From Planctomycetota bacterium (GTDB taxonomy: Bacteria > Planctomycetota > Planctomycetia > Pirellulales > Pirellulaceae), in assembly GCA_014238905.1 (NCBI GenBank), contig JABAAE010000001.1, positions 604,712 through 668,711 on the forward strand: a DNA stretch of 64,000 nt. Direction: 5' to 3'. Within the stretch, counting starts at the first letter, position 1; the number at the start of each line of letters is the position of its first letter. The position numbers and the translations under genes are program-made. Positions 29,402-38,619 of the stretch are shown here, piece by piece. The notes below the pieces were generated by a model that was not told where the DNA came from, searched no databases, and saw nothing but the letters and a program-made list of their open reading frames with translations.

Positions 29402-29410
29402 TCAGTGACA
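29357..29410. repeat. 18-bp perfect tandem triplication at a stop codon
   Basis: CCTGTTTTTTCAGTGACA occurs three times without mismatch. On the minus strand the unit contains TGTCACTGA, and the first copy read on that strand supplies the last two codons and the TGA of the small secreted-protein gene ending at 29402. Confidence 0.95.
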
Positions 29411-29854
29411 CGGCGCCCTGGTCAGAGACCAGCGTCCACAATCCCGCTTGGACTGGTAAGTCGCCTTAAACTGATCGGCGGTCAAGATTGCCTCGTACGA
29501 AAAAGTTCCCATAAAGGGACCCAGACTTTTTGATCCCCTCAAGTGGAGTTGTCCGGGCTTTTCTTCCACGATCTCCAAGACTGCGCGATAGCGAAAGGGC
29601 AGGATCTTGGCGAACGATCCGGCAAACACGGCTTCGAGCTGGCGATCGTTTAGACGGCAAAAAGTCGCTCTGAGTTTCCCCTGATGCCCCGATTTGCAAC
29701 TCAACCAGGATCCGGTCCATTGGCCAGAAAAATCGTTTGAGCCAACCGGATGGGGGGTGCTCGGCGTCTCTTCGTTGGACTGCGCGGTCGTAGTTTCCAC
29801 CACCGAGCAAAACGTCAATGCAAGCGGAAGCAAATAAAGAAATCGTAGATTCAT
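29402..29854 (-). CDS. Small secreted protein of unknown function
   Basis: Predicted 150-residue exported protein. A signal peptide (MNLRFLYLLPLALTFCSVVETTTAQ) is followed by a linker and a beta-rich domain FSGQWTGSWLSCKSGHQGKLRATF, RLNDRQLEAVFAGSFAKILPFRYRAVLEI, and GPFMGTFSYEAILTADQFKATYQSKRDCG. The repeated strand pattern suggests a small lipocalin-like barrel. I cannot name the family. Two Cys are near the ends (SCKSGH and RDCG). Its stop codon lies in an 18-bp triplication. Confidence 0.7.
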   Translation of the reverse strand: MNLRFLYLLPLALTFCSVVETTTAQSNEETPSTPHPVGSNDFSGQWTGSWLSCKSGHQGKLRATFCRLNDRQLEAVFAGSFAKILPFRYRAVLEIVEEKPGQLHLRGSKSLGPFMGTFSYEAILTADQFKATYQSKRDCGRWSLTRAPCH

Positions 29855-30062
29855 GGTTGCAGACAGGTTGGTGGGAAGGTGATGGCTGTTGAAGGGTATG
29901 GGAACCAGAAAACTATTTTCGCCGGGGAGTTCAGGTGGTTTCTATCAAGCTTAGTCGATAATGATCTATTTTGCCTTTTTTTTTGTTGCCTATAATGTTT
30001 TCCCCTTAAATTACATTTAGAATTTCGCGAAACCTTCCTTCCTATCTGGTAAAGAATAACGC

Positions 30063-33000
30063 ATGCGATCAAGCCATTTCTTTCTGATGACCTTCCTTCA
30101 GTTTTCGATGGTCTGGATTTCAGCGTCTTCCTGCCAGGAAAAAGAACCTGATTTTACAAATACGGAACTGGAATTTTTTGAAACAAAAATTCGACCGTTG
30201 TTGGCGAAGCAATGCTATGAATGCCACGGACCCAAAATGGAGGATCCAGAAGGGGGGCTTCGGTTCAGTTCGCGCGGCGCATTGATCCAAGGCGGTGAAT
30301 CCGGGCCCGCGATTGTACCGGGCCAGCCAGGCAAGAGCCGCATGATCCAGGCGATCAATTACCGCGAGGTGGATGTCATGCCACCGGACACCAAGCTGTC
30401 CCAAGAGGAAATAGACCTGTTAACAGAATGGGTCGCCAAAAAGGCGCCGTGGCCAGCTGGAGTGGAGACTCACCCAGCAATGACCAACAGATTTAATCTT
30501 CTTCAGCGAAAGGAGGAACATTGGAGTTGGCAACAACCCAAATCCGTGCAGCCTCCAGAGGTCAATCAGAAAGATTGGCCACTCGATGCAATAGACCATT
30601 TTATTCTTAAAAAGAATGAAGTCGCCAATTTGTCGATGGCGACAGCAGCAAACCGGGAAGTGTGGATTAGACGGGTCTATTTTGACCTGATCGGTTTGCC
30701 ACCTTCACCTGAGCAGGTTCAGGCGTTCCTAGAGGATCAGGATGAAAACGCGTTCGAAAAGGTCGTCGATCAGTTGCTTGCTTCAGAACATTATGGGGAA
30801 CGATGGGCGCGACATTGGATGGATCTGATCAGGTATGCGGAGACTTGCGGACATGAATTTGAATACCCGATTCCCCACGCTTTTCGGTATCGCGATTACT
30901 TGATACGTGCCTTTAACGCGGATGTTCCGTACGATCAGTTCGTCAAGGAACATGTTGCCGGTGACTTGATGGCCAATCCACGTTTACATCCCGAGGAAAA
31001 ATTTAACGAATCGATTTTGGCTACCGGATTCTGGTTTCTTCACGAGGCGACCCACGCACCGGTGGATGTGCGGTTGGATGAGGCCAATCATACCGACAAT
31101 CGCATAGATGTCATGTCGAAATCCTTTCTTGGCTTGACGGTGGCCTGCGCTCGCTGCCACGACCATAAATTCGATGCCATTTCCACGATGGACTATTATG
31201 CGATGGCCGGTTTCCTGCAGAGTTCACGCCGACAACTGGCGATGTTGGATCCGCATGGAAAGATCGGTGAGTCAACCCAAAAAATTCGGCGGGTTCGGCA
31301 GTCGATCAACCAACAACTACGCAACGCAGCAATATCCAACCCGATCAATTTCGAGGAGATGACGGATTACCTGGTCGCTGCAGGTCAGCGGCAGTTCAGT
31401 GAGCCAGCGCCAACATTGGTCGAGGGTGAAAGTCTGCAAATTACTTCGAATTCGGCTGGAGCAGTCGACCGCCAGGAAATGGCTCCGTTCGGCAATCAAT
31501 GGAGTGGCAACAAGCAGTTGTTCTGGTTGGCGGACCGGGAGGACGGTTTACTAAAAATGGTGCTGACTGTGCCCCAAGACAACGAATATCAATTCAAAAT
31601 ATCATTGACCAAAGCACCCGACTACGGAGTTTTCCAGGTCTTGATAGATGGAAAGAAATTGGGCAAACCTATCGATGGGTACCATGGTTCAGTCATTCGG
31701 CCCGCACCTATCGAACTGTCCGCCAAGCTGCCATTAAAAAAAGGAAAACATGAACTAGCGTTTCAGGTCATGGGAACGAATCCCAAGGCCAACCCAAAAC
31801 GCTACATAGTAGGCGTTGATTATGTTGACCTGGTGCCATTGGTAAACAAATCTGCTGCGACCCAAAATCAACCTGGCAACGATGAAATAGAAAAACTGGA
31901 TCCAGCCAGAATCGCGTTTTGGAAAAGCGAACTGAAATCTGCTATTGACGATGAAAACCACCCGTTGTGGCTTTGGCAACAGGTCACCAACAACGGAAAA
32001 AACTTCGACCGAAAAAAGCTGAATGGATTCCACGAGACATTGTTGAAACAGCAGAGCCTGAAGAAAACCGATAAGAATACAAAGGGTGCTGATCAGGAAT
32101 TGCCGCAGCTTTTCACCGATTTTGACAAGCCGAATTTTGGAGATTGGTTTGTGACCGGAGAAGCGTTTGGCACCCAGCCCACAGCCAACGGTCACTGGGA
32201 TGCGCAGAGCAAAAACGGGGCAACCTACCCGGCCGGAATGGCTGACGGTACCCGGTATTCCAAAAAACTTCACGGGGTTTTGCGTTCACCGACATTTGAG
32301 ATCCACTCCAATGCGATTTGGTATCGCATCAAAGGAGAAAACGTCAAGATTCGGTTGATCATTGATGGCTTTGTGATGGATGTCTACAACGGTTTACTTT
32401 TCCGCGGAGCGTCCATCAACGTTAATACAAAGGGAGGATTTCAATGGGTTCAGCAGGCAGGTGATATTCACCGGTATAAGGGGCACCGGGCCCACATCGA
32501 AATTATTGACCAGGGCGGTGGCTATGCAGTGGTGGACAAGGTGGTCTTTGGAAACGGCGGTAAGCCCCCTTCCGTGCCGTCTTTGGCAGGACGATTGATA
32601 CCCAGCGTGGCCGATTCGGCCAACCTCAGCGATTTCACAACGCGCTACGCAAAGGCTGTGAAGGAACTTTCCTCTGGCGGATTTTTCTTTTCCAGATCCA
32701 ATCAGGATTTGGCGAAGTCACTGGCCGACGGCTTGTCGCAAATTGCCGCGATCGAAAGGGAGATTCCCAGCCCAATCCTGGCACCCGCCATGACAGACGG
32801 AACTCCCGAGGACGAGTATGTGTTTATCCGCGGAAACCATCGCAATCTTGGCCCTGTAGCAGAGCGACGTTTTCTGGAAGCACTGTCAGGCCCAAATCCC
32901 ATTGCCCAGAAAACAAAAACCAGCGGTCGATTAATTCTGGCCAACCAAATTGCCAGCTCAGAGAACCCGTTAACTGGCAGAGTCATCGTCAATCGTCTTT

Positions 33001-33803
33001 GGCACCATCTTTTTGGACGGGGAATCGTACCATCGGTCGATAATTTTGGAGTGCTCGGGCAACGGCCGTCCCACCCGGAACTATTAGACTATTTGACGAA
33101 CGAATTTGTCGCGAACCGATGGTCGATCAAAAGGATGTTGAAACGTCTGGTTCTGACACAAACCTATCGAATGTCGAGTCGGCTGAATTCAGAGGCGAAT
33201 GAAAAAGACCCAAACAACGTCCTGTTACACCGAATGTCGGTAAGACGTTTGCAGGGTGAAGCAATTCGAGATTCGATGCTGACGGTATCAGGGAGACTGG
33301 ATGCTACGGTCTACGGCGCTAGTTTCCCGGTTCACCTGACACCATTCATGGAGGGCAGGGGTCGACCGGGTCGCAGTGGTCCGGTGGACGGCAACGGCCG
33401 TCGAAGTTTGTACACGGAGATTCGACGAAATTTCCTGCCGCCGATGTTGTTGGCCTTCGATATGCCAATTCCCTTTAACAGCATAGGAAATCGAAATATA
33501 TCCAATGTTCCGGCGCAGGCCCTGATCCTGATGAATGACCCATTTGTGGTGGGTCAGGCAGAGGTTTGGGCAAAAAGATTGATAGCCGAAGAAACCGATT
33601 TTTCCAAACGCCTGGACCGACTTTACCAGCAGGCTTTTGCAAGGTTACCCACCGAAAAAGAACGCAGCGCAACCGACGAATTTTTCAAGAGGCAAGGTGC
33701 GGAATTGAAGATCGATTTGGCCACAGCAAAAAACAATTTTGCTCTTTGGAAAGACTTGTGCCACGTGACATTTAATGTGAAGGAATTCATTTACCTTCAG
33801 TAG
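30063..33803 (+). CDS. Planctomycete cytochrome (PSCyt1) / DUF1549 / DUF1553 protein
   Basis: Large exported protein (1246 residues). Order: signal peptide ending near SASSC (possible lipoprotein); a PSCyt1-type haem-c motif CYECHG (51-56) with a downstream MPP Met ligand; DUF1549 (about 175-330); a second CxxCH, CARCHDHKFD (362-371); a long insert (about 430-900) with two beta-sandwich-like modules; and DUF1553 (about 930-1190) with RVIVNRLWHHLFGRGIV. Such proteins are planctomycete-specific, periplasmic or surface, and usually paired with DUF1501 as here (75-bp gap). They are thought to serve degradation of complex polysaccharides; the exact reaction is unknown. Confidence 0.88.
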   Translation: MRSSHFFLMTFLQFSMVWISASSCQEKEPDFTNTELEFFETKIRPLLAKQCYECHGPKMEDPEGGLRFSSRGALIQGGESGPAIVPGQPGKSRMIQAINYREVDVMPPDTKLSQEEIDLLTEWVAKKAPWPAGVETHPAMTNRFNLLQRKEEHWSWQQPKSVQPPEVNQKDWPLDAIDHFILKKNEVANLSMATAANREVWIRRVYFDLIGLPPSPEQVQAFLEDQDENAFEKVVDQLLASEHYGERWARHWMDLIRYAETCGHEFEYPIPHAFRYRDYLIRAFNADVPYDQFVKEHVAGDLMANPRLHPEEKFNESILATGFWFLHEATHAPVDVRLDEANHTDNRIDVMSKSFLGLTVACARCHDHKFDAISTMDYYAMAGFLQSSRRQLAMLDPHGKIGESTQKIRRVRQSINQQLRNAAISNPINFEEMTDYLVAAGQRQFSEPAPTLVEGESLQITSNSAGAVDRQEMAPFGNQWSGNKQLFWLADREDGLLKMVLTVPQDNEYQFKISLTKAPDYGVFQVLIDGKKLGKPIDGYHGSVIRPAPIELSAKLPLKKGKHELAFQVMGTNPKANPKRYIVGVDYVDLVPLVNKSAATQNQPGNDEIEKLDPARIAFWKSELKSAIDDENHPLWLWQQVTNNGKNFDRKKLNGFHETLLKQQSLKKTDKNTKGADQELPQLFTDFDKPNFGDWFVTGEAFGTQPTANGHWDAQSKNGATYPAGMADGTRYSKKLHGVLRSPTFEIHSNAIWYRIKGENVKIRLIIDGFVMDVYNGLLFRGASINVNTKGGFQWVQQAGDIHRYKGHRAHIEIIDQGGGYAVVDKVVFGNGGKPPSVPSLAGRLIPSVADSANLSDFTTRYAKAVKELSSGGFFFSRSNQDLAKSLADGLSQIAAIEREIPSPILAPAMTDGTPEDEYVFIRGNHRNLGPVAERRFLEALSGPNPIAQKTKTSGRLILANQIASSENPLTGRVIVNRLWHHLFGRGIVPSVDNFGVLGQRPSHPELLDYLTNEFVANRWSIKRMLKRLVLTQTYRMSSRLNSEANEKDPNNVLLHRMSVRRLQGEAIRDSMLTVSGRLDATVYGASFPVHLTPFMEGRGRPGRSGPVDGNGRRSLYTEIRRNFLPPMLLAFDMPIPFNSIGNRNISNVPAQALILMNDPFVVGQAEVWAKRLIAEETDFSKRLDRLYQQAFARLPTEKERSATDEFFKRQGAELKIDLATAKNNFALWKDLCHVTFNVKEFIYLQ

Positions 33804-33877
33804 ATCTCTGCCAGTTTGGTGAACCTACGGGCCGGGGGTGAATATCGAGATCGACAATTTTGTAATGAAAGTCAAAG

Positions 33878-35347
33878 ATGAGTAAAAAATCATACCACTG
33901 TGGTCGATACCAAACAGCTGCTGTTTCACGCCGTGAAATGCTCCAACAATCTGCTGGCGGTTTTGGCGCGGTTGCCTTGGCAGCGTTGATGGCGGACCAG
34001 GGTTTCCCCGCATTGGCGAATGCTGACGACGAGTCCGGCAGGAAAATATACACAGATCCATTGGCTCCCAAACCGTCGCATTTTCCGGCGAAAGTAGAAC
34101 ATGTCATTTACCTTTACATGGATGGAGGACCCTCGCAGGTAGACACTTTTGACCCCAAGCCATTGCTGGAAAAGGAAAATGGCAAACCATTTGCGATGAA
34201 CATCGAACCAACCCAATTTAATAATATCGGCAAGACACTGGCGAGCCCTTGGAAATTCAAAAACCATGGTGAATCGGGAACACCGGTTTCGGAGCTTTTT
34301 CCCAACGTCGCCAAACATGTGGATGACATGGCGGTGATTCGATCGATGACGTCCAACTTTTCCGAGCATACCAATGCCAATTATTTCCTGCATACCGGAA
34401 ATGGCTTTCAGGGACGACCGTCCATGGGCGCCTGGGTGGGTTATGGCCTAGGAAGCGAGTGCCGAGACCTTCCCGGATTTGTGGTTCTCAATGGAGGGTT
34501 GGTTCCGCCAGGTGGACTGGATTGTTTCAACAGTGGTTTCCTGCCAGCCAGCTACCAGGGTTCCATTTTTAAACCGGGAGCCAATCCGCTTGCCAATATC
34601 CGTCCCACCGAGCGAACCGATCGTCTGCAAAAGAATAAGCTTGAATTGCTCAAGCAACTGGATAGGGAGGTCCTTCAACGGACCGGCAAGATAGACCAGA
34701 TTGAGTCGGCCATCGCAAATTATGAACTCGCCTACCGAATGCAATCGGTGGTTCCCGAATTGACCGACCTTTCCGGTGAAACGGAAAAAACAAAAGCGAT
34801 GTACGGGTTGAGCCATACATTCAATGGAACGAAGATTTTTGGCCGGCAGTGTCTGCTGGCGAGGCGACTGATCGAGAAAGGAGTTCGGTTTATCGAGTTA
34901 ACATGTCCCGCCGTGGGGCACGACCGCTGGGATCAGCACGGAAACCTCAAGAAGGGACATGAAGACAACTCCCGGGCCGTCGATCAACCGATCGGCGCGC
35001 TTCTGACGGACCTGAAGCAACGAGGGCTATTTGAGAAAACCCTGGTAGTTTGGTCGGGAGAATTCGGTAGAACCCCGTTTGCTCAAGGTTCCAATGGCCG
35101 AGATCATAACCCGTTTGGATTTTCTTTATGGATGGCCGGTGGTGGCATCAAAGGAGGGTCGATCGTGGGTGCGACAGACGAATTTGGTTACAAGGCCGTC
35201 TCTGATCGTTACGAAATCCACGATTTGCACGCTACCCTGTTGCATCTTTTGGGAATGGACCATACCAAGCTCACCTTTCGTTACAGCGGCCGCGATATGA
35301 GGTTGACCGATGTTCACGGCAAGCTGATCAAACAGGTTCTCGCCTGA
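33878..35347 (+). CDS. DUF1501 family Tat-exported protein
   Basis: 489 residues. A Tat signal VSRREMLQQSAGGFGAVALAALMA lies at about 16-39. DUF1501 hallmarks follow: YLYMDGGPSQVDTFDPKP, IRSMTSNFSEHTNANYFLHTG, CPAVGHDRWDQHGN, SGEFGRTPFAQ and GRDHNPFGFSLWMAGGG. These resemble the metal and catalytic regions of sulfatase/phosphatase folds. It belongs with the upstream PSCyt1/DUF1549/DUF1553 gene as a two-gene unit. Confidence 0.9.
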   Translation: MSKKSYHCGRYQTAAVSRREMLQQSAGGFGAVALAALMADQGFPALANADDESGRKIYTDPLAPKPSHFPAKVEHVIYLYMDGGPSQVDTFDPKPLLEKENGKPFAMNIEPTQFNNIGKTLASPWKFKNHGESGTPVSELFPNVAKHVDDMAVIRSMTSNFSEHTNANYFLHTGNGFQGRPSMGAWVGYGLGSECRDLPGFVVLNGGLVPPGGLDCFNSGFLPASYQGSIFKPGANPLANIRPTERTDRLQKNKLELLKQLDREVLQRTGKIDQIESAIANYELAYRMQSVVPELTDLSGETEKTKAMYGLSHTFNGTKIFGRQCLLARRLIEKGVRFIELTCPAVGHDRWDQHGNLKKGHEDNSRAVDQPIGALLTDLKQRGLFEKTLVVWSGEFGRTPFAQGSNGRDHNPFGFSLWMAGGGIKGGSIVGATDEFGYKAVSDRYEIHDLHATLLHLLGMDHTKLTFRYSGRDMRLTDVHGKLIKQVLA

Positions 35348-35464
35348 CAAAAAATTGCCACCGGCTCTTCGATTCATCCAACGTGAGGGGTCGGGTGGGG
35401 AGGTTTCCCGGAACTCCGCATGAGCTCCCGGGAGCGATAATCGGTCGCTTGGACAATAGTCCCC

Positions 35465-37375
35465 CTACTGCTTTCGGCGTTGGGAATTCGGTCCGTAGTC
35501 GATGTTCTGAAGCTCAAATTGCGATTCTGACATCTTCCCCGAGTCGTTATAGCGCGGCTCATTGGGAGTCGAAGGATTGGCATAAGGATAAAAAATGGGT
35601 TCCGCCCAGGATCCGGAGGGGCCGACAGCGGCAAATCGTTCTTCTACAAAGCGTATTCCGTGGGACTCCAGAATCGTTCCGCTGGCCCGCTCCAATTCCG
35701 AAAGAGCGATGTTGTATTGGGCCAAAGTACTGGCTTCGCTGCTGACGGCGTTTCCCCAATCGGTGATTGCCAACAGCACATTGAGGTAAATAGACCGTCC
35801 ACCCAAGTAATCCCTGTACTGTCGTTCAAGATTGAAAAGGGCTTCTTCCCGCGCGTCTTTAAAAATCTGGTAAAGAGAATAATTTTGGTCCAGGTTTCGA
35901 ATCGTAGTAGCGAGGTCATGTACCACCGCATGCAGGCCTTGTTTTAGATTTGCCTTGTCTCGAGCGATAATTAGTTGCTGTTGACGCACTCCGGCACGGG
36001 CTTGACGGAGCCCAAGAGGAACCGAAAAATTCACGCCCAATGTCCAATCCGTAAATTGTCCAAAGCCCGACGAAACGTTTGACAGGTTGGGCAATTCGCC
36101 GGCCAAGCCATTCCATCGATACTGAGCCACAGCGTCCATGCTGGGCAGAGATTGGTTTTGGCTTTGTCTGAATAGCTGTTCGTCTGCCTCGATGACGAGT
36201 TTCAACTCGATAATGTCTGGGCGATTGGATTCGGCAAGGGTCAACAAATCTTGCCAGTTCATTGGTAACTGGTCAGTCGCAAGATTCGAGGTCGGTACGA
36301 TCTCGGTGCCATCTTCAGGCGCGAGCCCAAGCAGATTTCTCAAGGCCGATTCGCGTTGGAGTTGTGTTGCTTGCGCCGAAATCAGGTTGGATTTAAAATT
36401 GAGCGTGGCTACCTTGGATTGGGCAGCGGTTGCCTCGTTGTCCAGTTCCCGCTCTACGCGGTTGGTGATTCGTGCGGTATCAAATTCACCTCGTTCGAAT
36501 TGCTGGTTTCGAACCCAAACATTCACACGGGCGACGACCAGTTGCCAGTAGGCCTCGATAACGCCTCGAACAAGATTTTGTACGGAGTTTTTATATTGAA
36601 AGAAGGATCTTTCGGTATTGATTCGGGCAACGATGATCGGTGTCAGGTTGGCTTCGGTATCGGCGCCTCGAAGCAAGGGTTGGGTCACGCTCAGGTCGAG
36701 GGTTGATGTGACTCGGGGGTCAAGGACGAAGACGCCAGGGCGGAACATGCTCTTGATCGTATTCATCGACAGGCTGCCTGTCGTACCGTGAATGGACTGT
36801 TTGTTTAATCCAAACGCCATGTTGTAGCCGTTGTTGGTCGTGCCCGAAATCGGTGACAGACCGAAAGCAAGATTGTTGAGATCGGCAAATGGGGTTTCGG
36901 TCTTGGAAAAATTGTTGTTGAAAAATAGATCTGGATCAAAAGCAGCTTGATTGATATCCACGCTTGTATTGGAGATGGCAGCGTCATAGATCGTGCGACC
37001 ACTTGAGGCTGCGGACAAACCGCCAAGGATACGAACCACTTCGGAGTTTTCCAATGCGATCTGAATGGCTTCATCCAACGATAACAAGCGGGGAGCTACA
37101 AAGGTCGTGTCTCCGTTGTTGATCCGTTGGCGGGTGGCTCGGGTGACAGTTTCAGGAGCGTGGGCGGAGAAGCTTTCGGAATAAATATCGTACCGGGGCA
37201 GTGACTCTGGGCTGCGGATTTTGATTGCCCGTTGTTCAGGAAAAACGCGGGGGTAGTTGTCCTGAGAGAATGAGGTGCTCAACACCAATAAAAGAACAAA
37301 GCCCACCTGCCATATTCGGTGGACCCAGATGGGAAACTGGATGGTCGTTTGGACAAGTCTCATCAGTTGGCTCAA
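35465..37375 (-). CDS. TolC-family outer-membrane efflux protein
   Basis: 636 residues with an N-terminal signal (WQVGFVLLLVLSTSFS). Two repeats of the outer-membrane efflux family each have a LDEAIQIALENS / LLTLAESNRPDI-type motif, long amphipathic helices and beta segments such as DWTLGVNFSVPLG. They match the TolC alpha-barrel plus beta-barrel fold. The last ~50 residues are a low-complexity tail. It is codirectional with, and 238 bp downstream of, an ABC ATPase gene, suggesting a MacB-type export system, though no permease or periplasmic adaptor is present here. Confidence 0.85.
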   Translation of the reverse strand: MSQLMRLVQTTIQFPIWVHRIWQVGFVLLLVLSTSFSQDNYPRVFPEQRAIKIRSPESLPRYDIYSESFSAHAPETVTRATRQRINNGDTTFVAPRLLSLDEAIQIALENSEVVRILGGLSAASSGRTIYDAAISNTSVDINQAAFDPDLFFNNNFSKTETPFADLNNLAFGLSPISGTTNNGYNMAFGLNKQSIHGTTGSLSMNTIKSMFRPGVFVLDPRVTSTLDLSVTQPLLRGADTEANLTPIIVARINTERSFFQYKNSVQNLVRGVIEAYWQLVVARVNVWVRNQQFERGEFDTARITNRVERELDNEATAAQSKVATLNFKSNLISAQATQLQRESALRNLLGLAPEDGTEIVPTSNLATDQLPMNWQDLLTLAESNRPDIIELKLVIEADEQLFRQSQNQSLPSMDAVAQYRWNGLAGELPNLSNVSSGFGQFTDWTLGVNFSVPLGLRQARAGVRQQQLIIARDKANLKQGLHAVVHDLATTIRNLDQNYSLYQIFKDAREEALFNLERQYRDYLGGRSIYLNVLLAITDWGNAVSSEASTLAQYNIALSELERASGTILESHGIRFVEERFAAVGPSGSWAEPIFYPYANPSTPNEPRYNDSGKMSESQFELQNIDYGPNSQRRKQ

Positions 37376-37613
37376 AATAAGTTGATGTTTCTCAGCTGCT
37401 CGGGTCAGACAATCGCAGGATTTCTATTGGCGAGCTGTGGCTCGTTGAGTATCGGAGTCTGTTTTGTCCGAGTAGGCGACGTTCAGGGTTGGCATACCGG
37501 TAGAGCTGCCGAAGAAAAATGGGCTGTAAGACAGCTCTCCGGTCCCGTGACGAAAATAAGAATCGGAATGAATTTGCCGTCGGGTTCAGTAATTCCAACC
37601 GCACCGGTTGCAA

Positions 37614-38435
37614 TTACGGATCCTCTACTACCGATTCTGAGGGTTGATCCGATTCTTCCAATTTTGCTGCCTCAGCCTCCTTGTTGCCGTCTGTCGGCAT
37701 TTCAGGCTCTGCGGACTCCTCGTAATGCAACGCTCGAATCGCCTCCTCGGAATCGGTCGTATCCTCCACAATCAGGCCATCTCTGAGGACAACAATTCGT
37801 TTGGCATTTTTGGCGATTGCCTGATCATGAGTCACCAGGATGATCGTGATATGGCGTTCCAGATTAAGCTTGCGAAAAAGTGCTATCACGTCACGACTGG
37901 TTTTCGAATCAAGGTTTCCCGTTGGTTCGTCTCCCATCAGAATATCGGGGTCGTTAATCAGCGCTCTGGCGATGGCAACCCTTTGCTGCTGCCCCCCGGA
38001 AAGCTGCCCAGGATGATGATCCAAACGGTCGCCCAGTCCCACCAGCTTTAAGAGGTCTATGGCCTTTTGACGTCGCTTGCGCGCTGAGATGCCCTTGGTA
38101 TAAAGAAGCGGTAATTCGACGTTTTCTACCGCAGTTGTTCGGTTAAGCAGGTTGAAATTTTGAAAAACGAACCCGATTTTTTGATTGCGAATTTTGGCCC
38201 TTGCGTTTCGGGACATTGAGACAATTTCAGTGCCGTCCAGTAAAAAACTGCCAGAGGTCGGTCGATCAAGGCAGCCCAGTGTATTCATCAAGGTGGACTT
38301 TCCGGACCCCGAGGGTCCAATCAAGGCCAAGTATTCGCCTTTCTCGATGGAAAGCGTTGTGCCACGTAGGGCGGCAACCTTGACCTCGCCCAAGTCATAA
38401 ATTTTTTCAACATTTTTCAGTTCGATATGTGCCAC
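37614..38435 (-). CDS. ABC transporter ATP-binding protein (MacB/LolD type)
   Basis: 273-residue ATPase. Walker A is GPSGSGKST (40-48), Q-loop NFNLLNRTTAVENVELPLLY, signature LSGGQQQR (about 144-151), Walker B ILMGDEPTGNLD and the switch His in VTHD. This is the MacB/LolD/FtsE group, which moves lipoproteins or peptides. A ~40-residue acidic C-terminal tail (EESAEPEMPTDGNKEAEAAK) is unusual for the family. No permease gene is next to it, so it must work with one elsewhere; tolC-like is the next gene downstream. Confidence 0.92.
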   Translation of the reverse strand: MAHIELKNVEKIYDLGEVKVAALRGTTLSIEKGEYLALIGPSGSGKSTLMNTLGCLDRPTSGSFLLDGTEIVSMSRNARAKIRNQKIGFVFQNFNLLNRTTAVENVELPLLYTKGISARKRRQKAIDLLKLVGLGDRLDHHPGQLSGGQQQRVAIARALINDPDILMGDEPTGNLDSKTSRDVIALFRKLNLERHITIILVTHDQAIAKNAKRIVVLRDGLIVEDTTDSEEAIRALHYEESAEPEMPTDGNKEAEAAKLEESDQPSESVVEDP

Positions 38436-38619
38436 AAAGCCCGCCGATTTGAGTGATTGACCAACCTCAATAGTCTAATTGAAACCGAATCCGGTTGAAT
38501 CGCAACGGGATTCATCCGAAAATAGGATTCTACGCTTGTTCCCACCGTTATTGAGTCGTCCGATTTTTTTGTAATCGACGAATCATCACGTACCGATATT
38601 AACGCGATTTGCCGGAGAC

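Noticed and set aside
35418..35445. GCTCCCGGGAGC palindrome between convergent genes
   Set aside because: A perfect palindrome with no loop and no T-run; probably chance in GC-rich sequence.
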